64,000 bases of DNA from JAJDFU01 sp964595955 (GCA_964595955.1 CAZQSF010000004.1:1-64000); one strand, 5' to 3'. Counted from the first letter of the stretch, positions 18,098 to 27,571 are shown. Made by a program: numbers and translations. Notes: generated by a model not told the origin, from the letters alone.

Positions 18098-19072
18098 TTA
18101 TGCTAATATATCAACCATCTCCAACAGCATGGGGTTGATCTCCTGATGGTGTTTTGTGGCCAGTTCGAGGGGCGTAAGGGCCAATTGGTTGTTGATTTCA
18201 CCAATCATGAGCCCGGATTTGCCGTCGAGTAAGGCCTGTACCGCGGCAATGCCCATTCGGCTGGCCCGCACCCGCTCCATGCAGGTAGGGCGCCCACCCC
18301 GCTGAATATGGCCCAGGATCGTAACCTTGATCTCGTACTGGCTGAATTTTTCCTTGACCTGCTCGGCTATGGTGAATGCACCGCCGGCGTCGTCTCCCTC
18401 GGCCACCACTACAATACTCGAGTTTTTCTTTTTTCGAATGTACCCTTGTTCCAGCGTTTGGATCAGGTGTTCGATGTTGGTCTTGCTTTCCGGAACCAGA
18501 ACGGCTTCCGCCCCCGTGGCAATCCCTGCGCGCAGGGCGATAAAACCGGCATCGCGGCCCATGACTTCCACAAAGAAGAGGCGATCGTGGGCGTTGGCCG
18601 TGTCTTTGATGTTGTCGATGGCATTCATAGCGGTGTTGATAGCCGTATCGTAGCCAATCGTGAAGTCGGTGCCGTACAGGTCATTGTCGATGGTGCCGGG
18701 GCAGCCCACCATCTTGATGTCCGGGTATTCGGCCATAAAGACCTGGGCTCCCTTGAAGGTGCCGTCGCCACCGATGGCGACGATGCCTTCAATGCCCGCA
18801 TCCTGGAGTTGGCGATAGGCTTTGGCGCGTCCGGCTTCGGTGCGGAAATCCCGGCTGCGTGCCGAGCGGAGAATGGTACCTCCCTGTTGGATGATCCCGC
18901 TTACCGATCCCTGTTCCATGGGAATGATATCCCCTTCGATCATGCCCTGATAGCCTCGGCGGATGCCGAAGACCTCCATTTGGTTGTGCAGCCCCATGCG
19001 CACGACGGCCCGGATACAGGCATTCATTCCCGGGGAATCTCCTCCCGAGGTGAAAACCGCAATTTTTTTCAT
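18098..19072 (-). CDS. pfkA: 6-phosphofructokinase
   Basis: This is a 324-residue ATP-dependent phosphofructokinase, the committing step of glycolysis, of normal bacterial PfkA length. Visible family blocks are FTSGGDSPGMNACIRAVV (ATP site), GGDGTFKGA, CPGTIDNDLYGTDFTIGYDT with the catalytic Asp, VEVMGRDAGFIAL, and HIQRGGRPTCMERV. The pattern TIDND points to the fructose-6-phosphate site. The stretch upstream holds a minus-strand promoter (19291-19322). A rhomboid gene follows 23 bases downstream, a linkage with no obvious logic. Confidence 0.96.
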   Translation of the reverse strand: MKKIAVFTSGGDSPGMNACIRAVVRMGLHNQMEVFGIRRGYQGMIEGDIIPMEQGSVSGIIQQGGTILRSARSRDFRTEAGRAKAYRQLQDAGIEGIVAIGGDGTFKGAQVFMAEYPDIKMVGCPGTIDNDLYGTDFTIGYDTAINTAMNAIDNIKDTANAHDRLFFVEVMGRDAGFIALRAGIATGAEAVLVPESKTNIEHLIQTLEQGYIRKKKNSSIVVVAEGDDAGGAFTIAEQVKEKFSQYEIKVTILGHIQRGGRPTCMERVRASRMGIAAVQALLDGKSGLMIGEINNQLALTPLELATKHHQEINPMLLEMVDILA

Positions 19073-19290
19073 AAGCTGAGTTTAGTCCGCCAAAGGCGGG
19101 TTTTAGGATGTTTCGCATTCGAACGCTGTCACATAACCCCCTATTCGTTTTAAGGGGGAGGGCTCCTGCCCAACGCGCCTTTGCTCTATCATCGCGCCTG
19201 CTGCCGAAGCTTATTCAGCGCACAAGGCCCGCCAGAACAGCTGCCTCAAAACAACAAAAAACTTGCGGGGCAGAGCGCTATGTACAATCT

Positions 19291-19322
19291 CAAAAGTAAT
19301 GAAGGGGTGTTCCCGTGTGCAA
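19291..19322 (-). promoter_or_regulatory. Probable promoter of pfkA
   Basis: On the minus strand TTG (19322-19320), 21 bases, then TACTTTTG (19298-19291) resemble the Bacteroidota consensus. The leader to pfkA would be about 210 bases. It lies in the 300-base gap 19073-19372, in which no gene was seen. Confidence 0.4.
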
Positions 19323-19351
19323 TCCACCACGCCCACACTCAAACGCACACC

Positions 19352-19370
19352 GCAAAACCTTCGGCTTTGC
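19352..19370 (-). terminator. Hairpin directly after the 19373 gene
   Basis: GCAAA.CC and GG.TTTGC pair around a TTC loop with one mismatch, 2 bases past the stop codon on the minus strand. No T-run follows, so terminator strength is doubtful, although its place before the pfkA promoter fits. Confidence 0.35.
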
Positions 19371-19372
19371 AC

Positions 19373-19981
19373 TTAGCGGCTAAATTTTCGCCTGACGGTT
19401 CGCACGAAGTCGCGAGCGATCTCCTCGCGCTCTTCGTTCAGCCATTCGTACTGATCGGCCATTTGTTCGAGGTAGTGCTTGGCTTCCTGAAAATGATCGT
19501 ATTGGTCGAGCAGGTACAGCGCCCTTTCGAAGGTGTTGTTGTCGCCGCCGAAAAGCTCATTGGTGTACAGCAGGCGGTCGTTGATCGTGAATGCTTTCCG
19601 CAAATCGGCTATCGGACTGTTGCTGAGCTTATCACCCAATTCGTTGGTTCGGGGCTGTTCGAAGAGCTTGCCCATAGAGGCATGCCCACCCGTTGTGGCC
19701 GGTGGCTCGGGCCGCTCGGGTTGCGGGTCGGGCGGCGGGGGCGTATATACCGGAGTCCTTGTTGCCGGGGGCTCGGGCTCCCGGGGCGGCGCCGGGGGAG
19801 GCTGAACATCCGGCCTGTCCGGTTGTGGGCTCGGGGAATCCTGGAAGGCTTCGTAAAGCTGGCGAATGTAGCTCAGCATGAGATCTCGCTCAATGGGCTC
19901 GGGAGGAGTGTCGGCAGCGGCCAGGCTGCGGTACATGCCGTTAATTTTTTCCAGGAGAAGCCCGATCTTGTCTTTGTCCAT
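19373..19981 (-). CDS. Bacteroidota-specific hypothetical protein with proline-rich linker
   Basis: This is a 202-residue cytoplasmic protein. The N-terminus (DKDKIGLLLEKINGMYRSL) is helical. Residues about 45-105 are rich in Pro, Glu and Arg (PPPAPPREPEPPAT, PPPPDPQPERPEP), a flexible linker. The C-terminal 90 residues are helical and contain LRKAFTINDRLLYTNELFGG, a motif seen in a family of Bacteroidota proteins of unknown function, followed by YLLDQYDHFQEAKHYLEQM. The start at 19981 was preferred over the longer frame because a -7 box (20024-20016) lies just upstream. No function is assigned. Confidence 0.72.
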   Translation of the reverse strand: MDKDKIGLLLEKINGMYRSLAAADTPPEPIERDLMLSYIRQLYEAFQDSPSPQPDRPDVQPPPAPPREPEPPATRTPVYTPPPPDPQPERPEPPATTGGHASMGKLFEQPRTNELGDKLSNSPIADLRKAFTINDRLLYTNELFGGDNNTFERALYLLDQYDHFQEAKHYLEQMADQYEWLNEEREEIARDFVRTVRRKFSR

Positions 19982-20015
19982 ATATGGGGTTTTGTTCCGA
20001 GCAGTAACTCGCCTT

Positions 20016-20024
20016 GCAAATATA
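20016..20024 (-). promoter_or_regulatory. -7 element upstream of the 19373 gene
   Basis: TATATTTGC on the minus strand (20024-20016) matches TAnnTTTG with the favoured trailing C. The expected transcript start near 20010 leaves about 30 bases to the ATG at 19981. No good -33 TTG is visible, which lowers confidence. Confidence 0.45.
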
Positions 20025-20122
20025 AGGAGTTGGACTATTGATGCGGACTCTCTATTTTGGCTGCCGTCCTGTCTTCGGCTACTCAAGGTGGATCGGCCCA
20101 CCGAAAATCCAGCGCAAACCCA

Positions 20123-20725
20123 ATGTTTTTAGAACCTCATTTCAAAGGACAGCGTAGCGGATGGATCGAAGTAATCTGCGGGTCTATGTTTTCGGGTAAG
20201 ACCGAAGAACTCATCCGGCGGCTGAGCCGTGCGCAGATCGCTCATCAGGAAGTGTTGGTCGTCAAGCCGGCTCTGGATACCCGCTACCACAAAGACCGGG
20301 TCGTCTCGCACAATGCCAACCATCTGGAGGCGACGCCCATAGCGCATTCCGAAGAGCTTCTCGACCTGGTTCGCGACGTGGAGGTATTGGGCATTGACGA
20401 GGCCCAGTTTTTCGATATGGATCTTCACCGGCACTGCCAGGAGCTGGCGATGCAAGGCGTACGCGTGGTTGCAGCCGGCCTTGACATGGATTACCGGGGC
20501 CAACCCTTCGGTCCCATGCCTCTGCTGCTGGCCGTAGCCGAATACATCACCAAGGTGCACGCCATTTGCCAGCATTGCGGCAATCTGGCCACCCATTCCT
20601 ATCGCCTGGTGCCGGATACCGAAGCCGTCCTGTTGGGTGAACGAGATGTCTACGAGGCCCGTTGCCGGACCTGCTTCGCTATGGGCAATATCCTGCCCCT
20701 TAAGCCTGCCCGGCGGAAGGGATAA
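20123..20725 (+). CDS. tdk: Thymidine kinase
   Basis: This is a 200-residue type II thymidine kinase, which phosphorylates thymidine to dTMP in salvage. The Walker A motif GSMFSGKTEE (about residues 20-29), Walker B-like VLGIDEAQFF, the lasso region and the zinc-binding cysteines (ICQHCGN and RCRTCF) are all visible. Length and order match TDK. The chosen ATG (MFLEPHFKGQRSG) follows a longer upstream frame without family similarity. It is divergent from the hypothetical gene at 19373. Confidence 0.95.
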   Translation: MFLEPHFKGQRSGWIEVICGSMFSGKTEELIRRLSRAQIAHQEVLVVKPALDTRYHKDRVVSHNANHLEATPIAHSEELLDLVRDVEVLGIDEAQFFDMDLHRHCQELAMQGVRVVAAGLDMDYRGQPFGPMPLLLAVAEYITKVHAICQHCGNLATHSYRLVPDTEAVLLGERDVYEARCRTCFAMGNILPLKPARRKG

Positions 20726-20954
20726 AGGGAAAGCCCGCCGACTTGCGGCAGGCCGTCCGTGCATGAGTCCATACCGGGCGTTTTCACAGCTTCAGGCCGG
20801 TAAAGTGGGCATTTTGGATAAGTTCCAATTCCAAAATACGTATAGCCGGACAGGGCGCGAAGCCTCTTTTTTCCAAAAGTCAGGATTCCGATTCTCGCTC
20901 GAAGGCAGGCCGGCGTCTGCCGGGCAGGTCCCGGTCTTTTACCCGGAAAATGGC

Positions 20955-20963
20955 TAGCTTTGC
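20955..20963 (+). promoter_or_regulatory. -7 element upstream of purH
   Basis: TAGCTTTGC (20955-20963) is a perfect TAnnTTTG with trailing C, and predicts a start about 20 bases before the purH ATG at 20988. A weak T-rich -33 (TCTTTT) is about 18 bases upstream. Confidence 0.5.
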
Positions 20964-20987
20964 CCTTCCTTCTGAAAGCCAACTGAC

Positions 20988-22514
20988 ATGGAGCCAATAA
21001 CCATCAAGACCGCCCTCATCTCCGTATATACCAAAGAGGGGCTGGACCCCGTACTGGATGAATTGCAGCGGATGGGCGTCCGGCTACTTTCCACCGGCGG
21101 TACCCAGCAATACATTCGGCAACGCGGACTTGAGGTGGAAGCGGTGGAGGATCTCACGGGTTATCCCTCCATTCTGGACGGACGGGTAAAAACCTTGCAT
21201 CCCAAGGTGTTCGGAGGCATTTTGGCTCGTCGTGAGTCCGGTCACCTCCAGCAATTGGAATCTTACGATATACCCCCCATCGACCTGGTCATCGTAGATC
21301 TCTATCCCTTTGAGGATACGGTGGCTCAAACGGAGGACGAAGCGGCCATTATCGAAAAGATCGACATCGGCGGCATCGCCCTGATTCGGGCGGCGGCCAA
21401 AAACTACCGGGATGTGCTCATCGTACCTTCTCGAAGCGACTACGGGCCCTTGCTCGAACTGCTGCGCGAAAAAAAGGGCCGGACCCACCTGGACGATCGC
21501 CGGGCTTTTGCCAGCCGGGCATTTGCTACCTCTTCGCATTATGACACGGCCATTTTCCAGTACTTCAATCGCGATGGAGGCGAGCTTCAATTCAAGCGGA
21601 GCGAGGCCGAGGCCTTGCCCCTGCGTTACGGAGAAAATCCCCACCAGCGAGGCGTTTTTTACGGACGACTGGAGGATCAGTTCGAGCATCTGGGCGGCAA
21701 GGCGCTGTCGTACAACAATTTGGTGGACATAGACGCTGCGGTAGGCCTCATGGCCGAGTTTGCCGAAGACGAGCCCACCTTCGGCATACTGAAGCACACC
21801 AACCCCTGCGGGGTAGCCAGCCGGGCCAGCCTGCAGGAAGCCTGGCAGGCCGCTCTGGCCTGCGATCCAGTCTCCGCCTTCGGCGGCATCCTCATTGCTA
21901 ACCGGCCGTTGGACCTGGCCACGGCTCAGGAGATCGACAACATCTTTTACGAGGTACTCATCGCTCCCGGCTTCGAACCGGACGCCCTGGCCCATTTGCA
22001 GCAGAAGAGCAAGCGCATCCTACTGCGCATCAAACATTTTGAACTGGCGGCCAAGAGCTTCCGCTCCTTGTTGCACGGTGTCATTGAGCAGGATACCGAT
22101 CGCAGGACCGAAAGCCGGTCCGACATGGAGCAAGTCACCGAAAAGGCACCGGAAGCCTCCCACTGGGACGACCTCGTATTTGCCAACAAATGCGTAAAAC
22201 ACCTCAAGTCCAATGCCATTGCCCTGGCCAAGGGTAAGCAACTGATCGGTATGGGATGCGGCCAGACGTCCCGGGTGGATGCCCTCAAGCAGGCCATTGC
22301 CAAAGCGAGGGCTTTTGATTTTGACCCCAAGGGCAGCGCGATGGCCTCCGACGCCTTCTTCCCGTTTGCCGACAGTGTGGAACTCGCCCATCAGGCCGGG
22401 GTCATGGCCGTCGTTCAGCCCGGAGGCTCTATTCGCGATAAAGACAGCATTGCCTATTGCAATGCCCATGGCCTGGCCATGGTATTTACGGGCGTTCGGC
22501 ATTTTCGCCACTAG
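20988..22514 (+). CDS. purH: Bifunctional AICAR transformylase/IMP cyclohydrolase
   Basis: This is a 508-residue enzyme of full length carrying out the last two steps of IMP synthesis. The N-terminal MGS-like cyclohydrolase domain (about residues 1-150) shows TALISVYTKEGL, LLSTGGTQQYI and DGRVKTLHPKVFGG. The transformylase domain shows LRYGENPHQRGVFYG, HTNPCGVA, DPVSAFGG, and the C-terminal SDAFFPFADSVELA. Both catalytic cores appear intact. It begins an operon: coaX starts 5 bases after the purH stop, followed by an outer-membrane protein and two TPR-like proteins. Confidence 0.97.
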   Translation: MEPITIKTALISVYTKEGLDPVLDELQRMGVRLLSTGGTQQYIRQRGLEVEAVEDLTGYPSILDGRVKTLHPKVFGGILARRESGHLQQLESYDIPPIDLVIVDLYPFEDTVAQTEDEAAIIEKIDIGGIALIRAAAKNYRDVLIVPSRSDYGPLLELLREKKGRTHLDDRRAFASRAFATSSHYDTAIFQYFNRDGGELQFKRSEAEALPLRYGENPHQRGVFYGRLEDQFEHLGGKALSYNNLVDIDAAVGLMAEFAEDEPTFGILKHTNPCGVASRASLQEAWQAALACDPVSAFGGILIANRPLDLATAQEIDNIFYEVLIAPGFEPDALAHLQQKSKRILLRIKHFELAAKSFRSLLHGVIEQDTDRRTESRSDMEQVTEKAPEASHWDDLVFANKCVKHLKSNAIALAKGKQLIGMGCGQTSRVDALKQAIAKARAFDFDPKGSAMASDAFFPFADSVELAHQAGVMAVVQPGGSIRDKDSIAYCNAHGLAMVFTGVRHFRH

Positions 22515-22519
22515 CGGTT

Positions 22520-23278
22520 ATGGCCATGCCTGATCCAGCGCTCAATCTGGTCTTGGATATTGGGAATACGCGGGTGAAGACCGGCCTTTTTCGCGGAGCC
22601 GAACTGCTGGAGAGCCGGCAGCTCTTTCACTGGGGAAAAAGGGAATTCTTGCAGGCTTTGACCAACCCTTCCGTCCGTTATCTGCTCTATTCTACGGTAG
22701 CCGATCCGCTGCCGGCCAGCTGGTTGGCGGAAGCCGGAAGGCCTCTGGAAGTGCTGGAGCTGACCGATCAAACGGCCTTGCCCTTCGAAAACACCTACCG
22801 AACGCCGAAGACCCTGGGAAAAGATCGCCTGGCGGCTGTGGCTGGAGCCATGGAGCTCTGTCCCGGACAGTTTGTGCTGGTCGTGGATGCCGGTACGTGC
22901 ATCACCTACGACCTGCTCACTGCTGAAGGCACATACCTGGGCGGAAACATCAGCCCGGGCCTGTACATGCGCTACCGGGCGATGCACGCCTTTACCTCCC
23001 GTCTTCCCCAGGTGCAGGCGCAAGAGTTGCCTTCTTCCTGGATTGGGAGCAGCACCACCGAGGCCCTTCAAAACGGGGGCCTCTGGGGGCTGGTGTGGGA
23101 GTTGGAAGGCTTTCGAGATCGGGCCCGGCAGGAGTTCGGCCCTGTGGAGACGATCCTAACGGGCGGAGATGCGGAGGTTTTGGCTAAGTATGTGAAAAGC
23201 GAGATATTTGTGTGCCCGCATTTGGTACTCATTGGTCTCAATAAAATATTACGGCATAATGTGGAAGGCTTGGATTAA
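22520..23278 (+). CDS. coaX: Type III pantothenate kinase
   Basis: This is a 252-residue ASKHA-fold kinase for the first step of coenzyme A synthesis. Visible are the phosphate-1 motif LDIGNTRVKTGLF, the KDRLAAVAGA segment, and VLVVDAGTCITYDLL with the conserved Asp, plus GNISPGLYMRYRAMHAFTSRLP and the GGDAEVLAKYV adenosine motif. Start 22520 (MAMPDPALNLVLDIGN) could equally be the ATG at 22526. It lies 5 bases after purH and overlaps the next gene by 20 bases, so the cluster is one transcription unit. Confidence 0.95.
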   Translation: MAMPDPALNLVLDIGNTRVKTGLFRGAELLESRQLFHWGKREFLQALTNPSVRYLLYSTVADPLPASWLAEAGRPLEVLELTDQTALPFENTYRTPKTLGKDRLAAVAGAMELCPGQFVLVVDAGTCITYDLLTAEGTYLGGNISPGLYMRYRAMHAFTSRLPQVQAQELPSSWIGSSTTEALQNGGLWGLVWELEGFRDRARQEFGPVETILTGGDAEVLAKYVKSEIFVCPHLVLIGLNKILRHNVEGLD

Positions 23279-24647
23279 GCTGGCGGTGATGGGAATCCTG
23301 CTGGGCAGTGCGTTGGTGTCCGCCTGGGGCCAAAGCTCGGATATTCGTCCCAAACTCAACTCTCCCTATTCGCGGCTGGGGCTGGGCGACCCGGTGGCTC
23401 CGTACTATACTGCCCAGGCGGGCATGGCCGGCCTGAGCGCCGCCATTCGCACGCCCGCCTACCTCAATCTGGTCAATCCGGCCTCGCTGGCCTATCAGCG
23501 CGTTACATCCTTCGAACTGGGGATTTTCGCCCAGTTTTCCAGCCTGGAGTCCAATCGCGATCGCAACAATTTCTGGAGCGGCAATCTGAACTACATGGCG
23601 CTGGGCTTCCCGCTGAAGAACCCCATCAATAAAGCCATGGAGCCCATTCCGTCGCCTTTTCAGTGGGGCATGGCACTCGCCCTGCAGCCATACACCAATG
23701 TGGGTTACAATGTCATCTCTGAGGAAGAGGTGGGCGACCTGGGACTGACGACGACCAACTTCAAGGGTTCGGGCGGCACCTACCGGTTGATGTGGAGCAA
23801 CGGCTGGAGCTATAAGAACTTTGCAGTGGGGCTCAACCTGGGCTATTTGTTCGGCAAATTGACCAACAGCCGCCGCATTGTGTTCGACAGCCTTGCCTTC
23901 AGCTACAATACAGAGTTTTCGGACGATATCTCCGTGAGTGGCTTTGTTTGGAATGCCGGCATCATGTACACTCACGACTTCAAGCAACCCGACGAAAACG
24001 GCATACCGGTACCTAGCGGAAAGCGGCTCATTTTCGGCGCCTACGGCAATACTGCCACCGGGTTTAGCACCAACAGTTCCCGCTTTTTCTGGCGCGACAA
24101 CCTCAATTTGCTTCAGCTGGACACCATCGTCTTTGAAGAAGACATACGCGAACGGGGGCGCCTGCCCCTGGAGTTTTCCGCCGGCGTTACCTATGAGCAG
24201 ATTGACAAGCTCAGAGTGGGCGTAGAATATCAGTTCGGTCAGTGGAGCCAGTACTTCAATGAAGCCAAGAACGAAGGGCCGGACGATAGCGATGAAGGCG
24301 GCACCTCTATCGCTTTTGACAACTCCTGGCGCATTGCCCTGGGTGGGGAGTACATACCGGATATAAAGAGCTACAACAATTACCTCAAGCGAATGGCTTA
24401 CCGGATCGGCTTCTTCTACGGGACGGATCCACGGCTGGTGAACGGCAGTACCCTGACGAGCTATGGCGCCAGCTTTGGCCTCGGCTTTCCCGTGGTCATG
24501 CCGCGCGGAACCACCTCCTTCATTCAGTTTGCCGTGGAGGCCGGACGGTTCGGCACCATCGAAGCCCTCCGGGAGACCTATGTTCGCATGACCGTCGGGT
24601 TTACCCTCAACGATAATTCCTGGTTTTTCAAACGCAAATTCAACTGA
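23259..24647 (+). CDS. Outer-membrane beta-barrel protein (FadL/PorV-like)
   Basis: This is a 462-residue predicted outer-membrane protein with signal peptide (WIKLAVMGILLGSALVSAWGQ). The N-terminus after cleavage, NSPYSRLGLGDP with GMAGLSAAIR and NPASLAYQR, is typical of FadL/PorV-like barrels of Bacteroidota. The remainder alternates short amphipathic beta strands, each rich in aromatic residues, and ends in aromatic KFN. Several paralogs in other Bacteroidota serve transport of hydrophobic compounds; here it is only inferred. The chosen ATG overlaps coaX by 20 bases and the next gene starts 2 bases after the stop, so it is translationally linked to the cluster. Confidence 0.78.
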   Translation: MWKAWIKLAVMGILLGSALVSAWGQSSDIRPKLNSPYSRLGLGDPVAPYYTAQAGMAGLSAAIRTPAYLNLVNPASLAYQRVTSFELGIFAQFSSLESNRDRNNFWSGNLNYMALGFPLKNPINKAMEPIPSPFQWGMALALQPYTNVGYNVISEEEVGDLGLTTTNFKGSGGTYRLMWSNGWSYKNFAVGLNLGYLFGKLTNSRRIVFDSLAFSYNTEFSDDISVSGFVWNAGIMYTHDFKQPDENGIPVPSGKRLIFGAYGNTATGFSTNSSRFFWRDNLNLLQLDTIVFEEDIRERGRLPLEFSAGVTYEQIDKLRVGVEYQFGQWSQYFNEAKNEGPDDSDEGGTSIAFDNSWRIALGGEYIPDIKSYNNYLKRMAYRIGFFYGTDPRLVNGSTLTSYGASFGLGFPVVMPRGTTSFIQFAVEAGRFGTIEALRETYVRMTVGFTLNDNSWFFKRKFN

Positions 24648-24649
24648 TC

Positions 24650-26056
24650 ATGATCAAGTTCAGCCGCTTTTTTCTTATCCCGGTTTTCGTAGCACTGGCT
24701 ATGCTATCTGCCTGGGCCCAGTGTGAAACCTGGACCGGAAAACCGAATGAAGACGATATCACCGACGCACACGTGACGTATCGCCAGTACGTAAAAGACA
24801 AGCAGGCCAAGGATCTGACCGAGTTGGATCCCGAAAGCTTTAAAATCGCATTCAACGCCTGGGAAAAGGCCTTTAAAGCTGCACCCGCCGCCGACGGTAC
24901 CCGTCCGTTTCACTTTATTGACGGGCGGAAGCTCCTCAAGGCAAAAATTTTGATGACAACTGACGAGGCGGAGAAAAAGGAACTGGGGCAGCGCGTCATT
25001 GCCATTTACGATCAGCAGATCCAGTGCTTTCCCAAGGAGGAAGCTTTCCTGTTGGGTAGAAAAGCCTACGACATGTTCTACACGCCGGGCTACGGCTACT
25101 CCGTAGATACCTACCAGGCCTTCAAGAAAGCCATTGAAAAGGGCGGAAACAATACGGAGTATATCGTACTCGATCCGCTGGGGCAGCTGATGGCCTACCT
25201 GTTTCCCAAAGGCAAAGTGAACCCCCAAGAGACGCAGCAGATCCTGGAAAAAGCCATCGATATAGCCGACTACAACATCGAAAACAACGAGACCTACAGC
25301 GAGTACTACGATGCGGGCAAGGCCAATATGCAGCGCCACCTGGCTGAGGTAGAGGACGACATTTTCGATTGCGAATACTTCAAACGCAAGCTCCTGCCCA
25401 AATACGAGGAGAACAAGGAGGACTTCGATGTAGTGAAATACGTGCTGGTTAAGCTCCGCACCTCGGGCTGCGATACCACCTCGGCGGAGATTTCGGCCAT
25501 CAATGACCAATACCGAAAATTGGCCACGGAGATCAATACCGAGCTGGAAGCCAAACGCAGGGCCGAAAACCCCGGCTATGATGCTTCTCAGCTGCAGAAG
25601 GAGGGCAAGTACAACGAGGCTATCGCTCGCTATGAGGAGGCCATTTCCCAGGAAGATGATCCTGAAAAACTGGCTCAGTTCTACTACAGCATCGCCTTTA
25701 TTCAGACCTGGCAGCTGGGTAAATATTCGGCGGCTCGGGAAAATGCGCGCAAAGCGGCCAGCTATCGCGAGGGCTGGGGCAAACCCTACATCCTCATCGG
25801 CGATATGTATGCCCGAACGGCCCGCAGCTGCGGCGACGACTGGAACCAGCGCATGGCGATCATCGCCGCAATTGAGAAGTGGCAGTACGCTCGCAGTATC
25901 GACGGCAGCGTGTCCGATGATGCCAGCGGCAAGATTGGCCAGTATTCAGGCTCGCTTCCCGAAAAACAGGACGGCTTCATGCGCGGCATCAAAGCGGGCT
26001 CCAAACAGGCCGTAAATTGCTGGATAGGCGAGACGGTCACGGTTCGCTTTAAATAG
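24650..26056 (+). CDS. Secreted TPR-like protein, paralog of the next gene
   Basis: This is a 468-residue exported protein with a cleavable signal peptide (MIKFSRFFLIPVFVALAMLSAWAQ). It is helical throughout, with TPR-like features: AWEKAFKAAPAADGTR, DAGKANMQRHLAEVE, GKYNEAIARYEEAIS and EKLAQFYYSIAFIQTWQLG. The C-terminus ends in WGKPYILIGDMYAR, a KWQYARSID motif, an IGQYSGSLPEKQDGFM stretch and NCWIGETVTVRF. These last blocks recur in the next gene, so the two are tandem paralogs. Its function is unknown; placement next to coaX is conserved in several Bacteroidota by recollection only. Confidence 0.8.
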   Translation: MIKFSRFFLIPVFVALAMLSAWAQCETWTGKPNEDDITDAHVTYRQYVKDKQAKDLTELDPESFKIAFNAWEKAFKAAPAADGTRPFHFIDGRKLLKAKILMTTDEAEKKELGQRVIAIYDQQIQCFPKEEAFLLGRKAYDMFYTPGYGYSVDTYQAFKKAIEKGGNNTEYIVLDPLGQLMAYLFPKGKVNPQETQQILEKAIDIADYNIENNETYSEYYDAGKANMQRHLAEVEDDIFDCEYFKRKLLPKYEENKEDFDVVKYVLVKLRTSGCDTTSAEISAINDQYRKLATEINTELEAKRRAENPGYDASQLQKEGKYNEAIARYEEAISQEDDPEKLAQFYYSIAFIQTWQLGKYSAARENARKAASYREGWGKPYILIGDMYARTARSCGDDWNQRMAIIAAIEKWQYARSIDGSVSDDASGKIGQYSGSLPEKQDGFMRGIKAGSKQAVNCWIGETVTVRFK

Positions 26057-26134
26057 CCCGTTTTCTCTGACTTTTTCGGGTGGGGAAAAGTTGCTCAGCA
26101 GTTTTTGCCCACCCGACCCAAAAACGACTAACCT

Positions 26135-27571
26135 ATGAAACGGATCCATCTGATCCTGCTGCTCATCGCCGCTTCGGGGGTTTGGCAACATTGTACCCCA
26201 AAAACCGGGGAGAAAACCCAGGCTGAAGAAGTGAGTCAAACCCAGCCCAGCCAGCCGGTCCAGGAGGAGAACCTCAGCCCCTGTCCGAAGTTTTCGGATG
26301 CCCCAAACCCGGACGAAGCACTGGAAAACTACGTGCTCTACCGCGACTTTATCAAGGCGGGCGAATGGGATAAGGCCTACGCCTACTGGCAGAAGGTCTA
26401 TCCGGTGGCTCCTGCCGCTGACGGCAAGCGCAATACCGTGCTTGCCGATGGGATCCGCTTCATGGAGCATTTTTATGCGCAATCGGGAGGCCAGGATGAC
26501 TCCTATGTAGATCGCATTTTTGAGCTGTATGATCAGATCGATCGCTGCTATCCGGAAGGGGGCTACATCGCGGCCCGGAAAGCCTTTGACCTTTATTACA
26601 AATACCCCGACCGCGCCAGTCAGATGGAGAAGTATCAACTTTTCAAAAAAGCGCTGGATACCGATGGACTGGATGCCCCGGATTTTGCACTGAACCCTTT
26701 TACCTCCTTGCTCGTGGAGTTGTATTTCGAGGATAAAATCCCGATGGCAGAGGCCCGGACATATCAGCAGCAGGTGCGCGATATTCTGGCCAAAGGCCTG
26801 GCTGAATGCGAAAGCGGCGTCGATTGCGAGCGCTGGAAAATCGTGGAGGAATATGCGCCCAATCGCTTGCAGGCCTTTGAATCGGTCAAAGGTTTTTACG
26901 ATTGCGACTATTATATGGAGAGGTACTATCCCGAGTTTTTGGCCGATTCCGCGGATTGCGACAACGTGCGAACCGTGTATAGCCGGCTGACCTGGGGCCA
27001 GTGCCCGAAAGACGATCCCCGCTTTGCCCGGCTGGTGCGCATCGGCAATGAAAACTGCGCTCCGGCCGGTAGCCGGCTGGCCCGGGAAGCCTACGAATGC
27101 CTGAAGCAAGCCGACTACGACTGCGCCATTGCCAGGTTTGAAGAGGCAGCCGCTGAAACCGACGATCCCGAGAAAAAGGGCAATTACCTGCTTTTAGTCG
27201 CCAAGATCTATCAGGCCCACAAGATCAACTTTCCGCGCTCGCGCGAATTTGCGCTCCAGGCTGCGGAGGCCCGGCCCGATTGGGGGGAACCCTACATCCA
27301 CATCGGCCGCTTGTATGCTTCCAGTGGGCCACTCTGCGGGCCAGGCCGGGGCTGGGACAGCCAGGTCGTCGTTTGGCCTGCCCTCGACATGTGGAACAAA
27401 GCCAAGAGTATCGATCCCTCGGTTGCCGCTGAGGCCAACAAGTGGATCGGGCAATACAGCCAGTACATGCCCAAAAAAGAAGACGTCTTTCAGCGCCTGA
27501 AAAAGGTGGGCGAATCGTACTTCGTCGGCTGCTGGATCCAGCGTTCCACCCACATTCGCACAGCGGACTGA
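26135..27571 (+). CDS. TPR-like exported protein, possible lipoprotein
   Basis: This is a 478-residue protein with signal peptide (MKRIHLILLLIAASGVWQHC) that ends in a cysteine, compatible with a relaxed lipobox though WQHC is not canonical. Helical repeats follow: AYWQKVYPVAPAADGKR, VDRIFELYDQIDRCYP, and DYDCAIARFEEAAAETDDPE. The C-terminal part is homologous to the upstream gene: WGEPYIHIGRLYASSG, DMWNKAKSIDPSV, IGQYSQYMPKKEDVF and VGCWIQRSTHIRTAD. It is Cys-rich (several conserved Cys in the repeats). It follows by 78 bases and ends 12 bases before convergent upp. Function is unknown. Confidence 0.78.
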   Translation: MKRIHLILLLIAASGVWQHCTPKTGEKTQAEEVSQTQPSQPVQEENLSPCPKFSDAPNPDEALENYVLYRDFIKAGEWDKAYAYWQKVYPVAPAADGKRNTVLADGIRFMEHFYAQSGGQDDSYVDRIFELYDQIDRCYPEGGYIAARKAFDLYYKYPDRASQMEKYQLFKKALDTDGLDAPDFALNPFTSLLVELYFEDKIPMAEARTYQQQVRDILAKGLAECESGVDCERWKIVEEYAPNRLQAFESVKGFYDCDYYMERYYPEFLADSADCDNVRTVYSRLTWGQCPKDDPRFARLVRIGNENCAPAGSRLAREAYECLKQADYDCAIARFEEAAAETDDPEKKGNYLLLVAKIYQAHKINFPRSREFALQAAEARPDWGEPYIHIGRLYASSGPLCGPGRGWDSQVVVWPALDMWNKAKSIDPSVAAEANKWIGQYSQYMPKKEDVFQRLKKVGESYFVGCWIQRSTHIRTAD

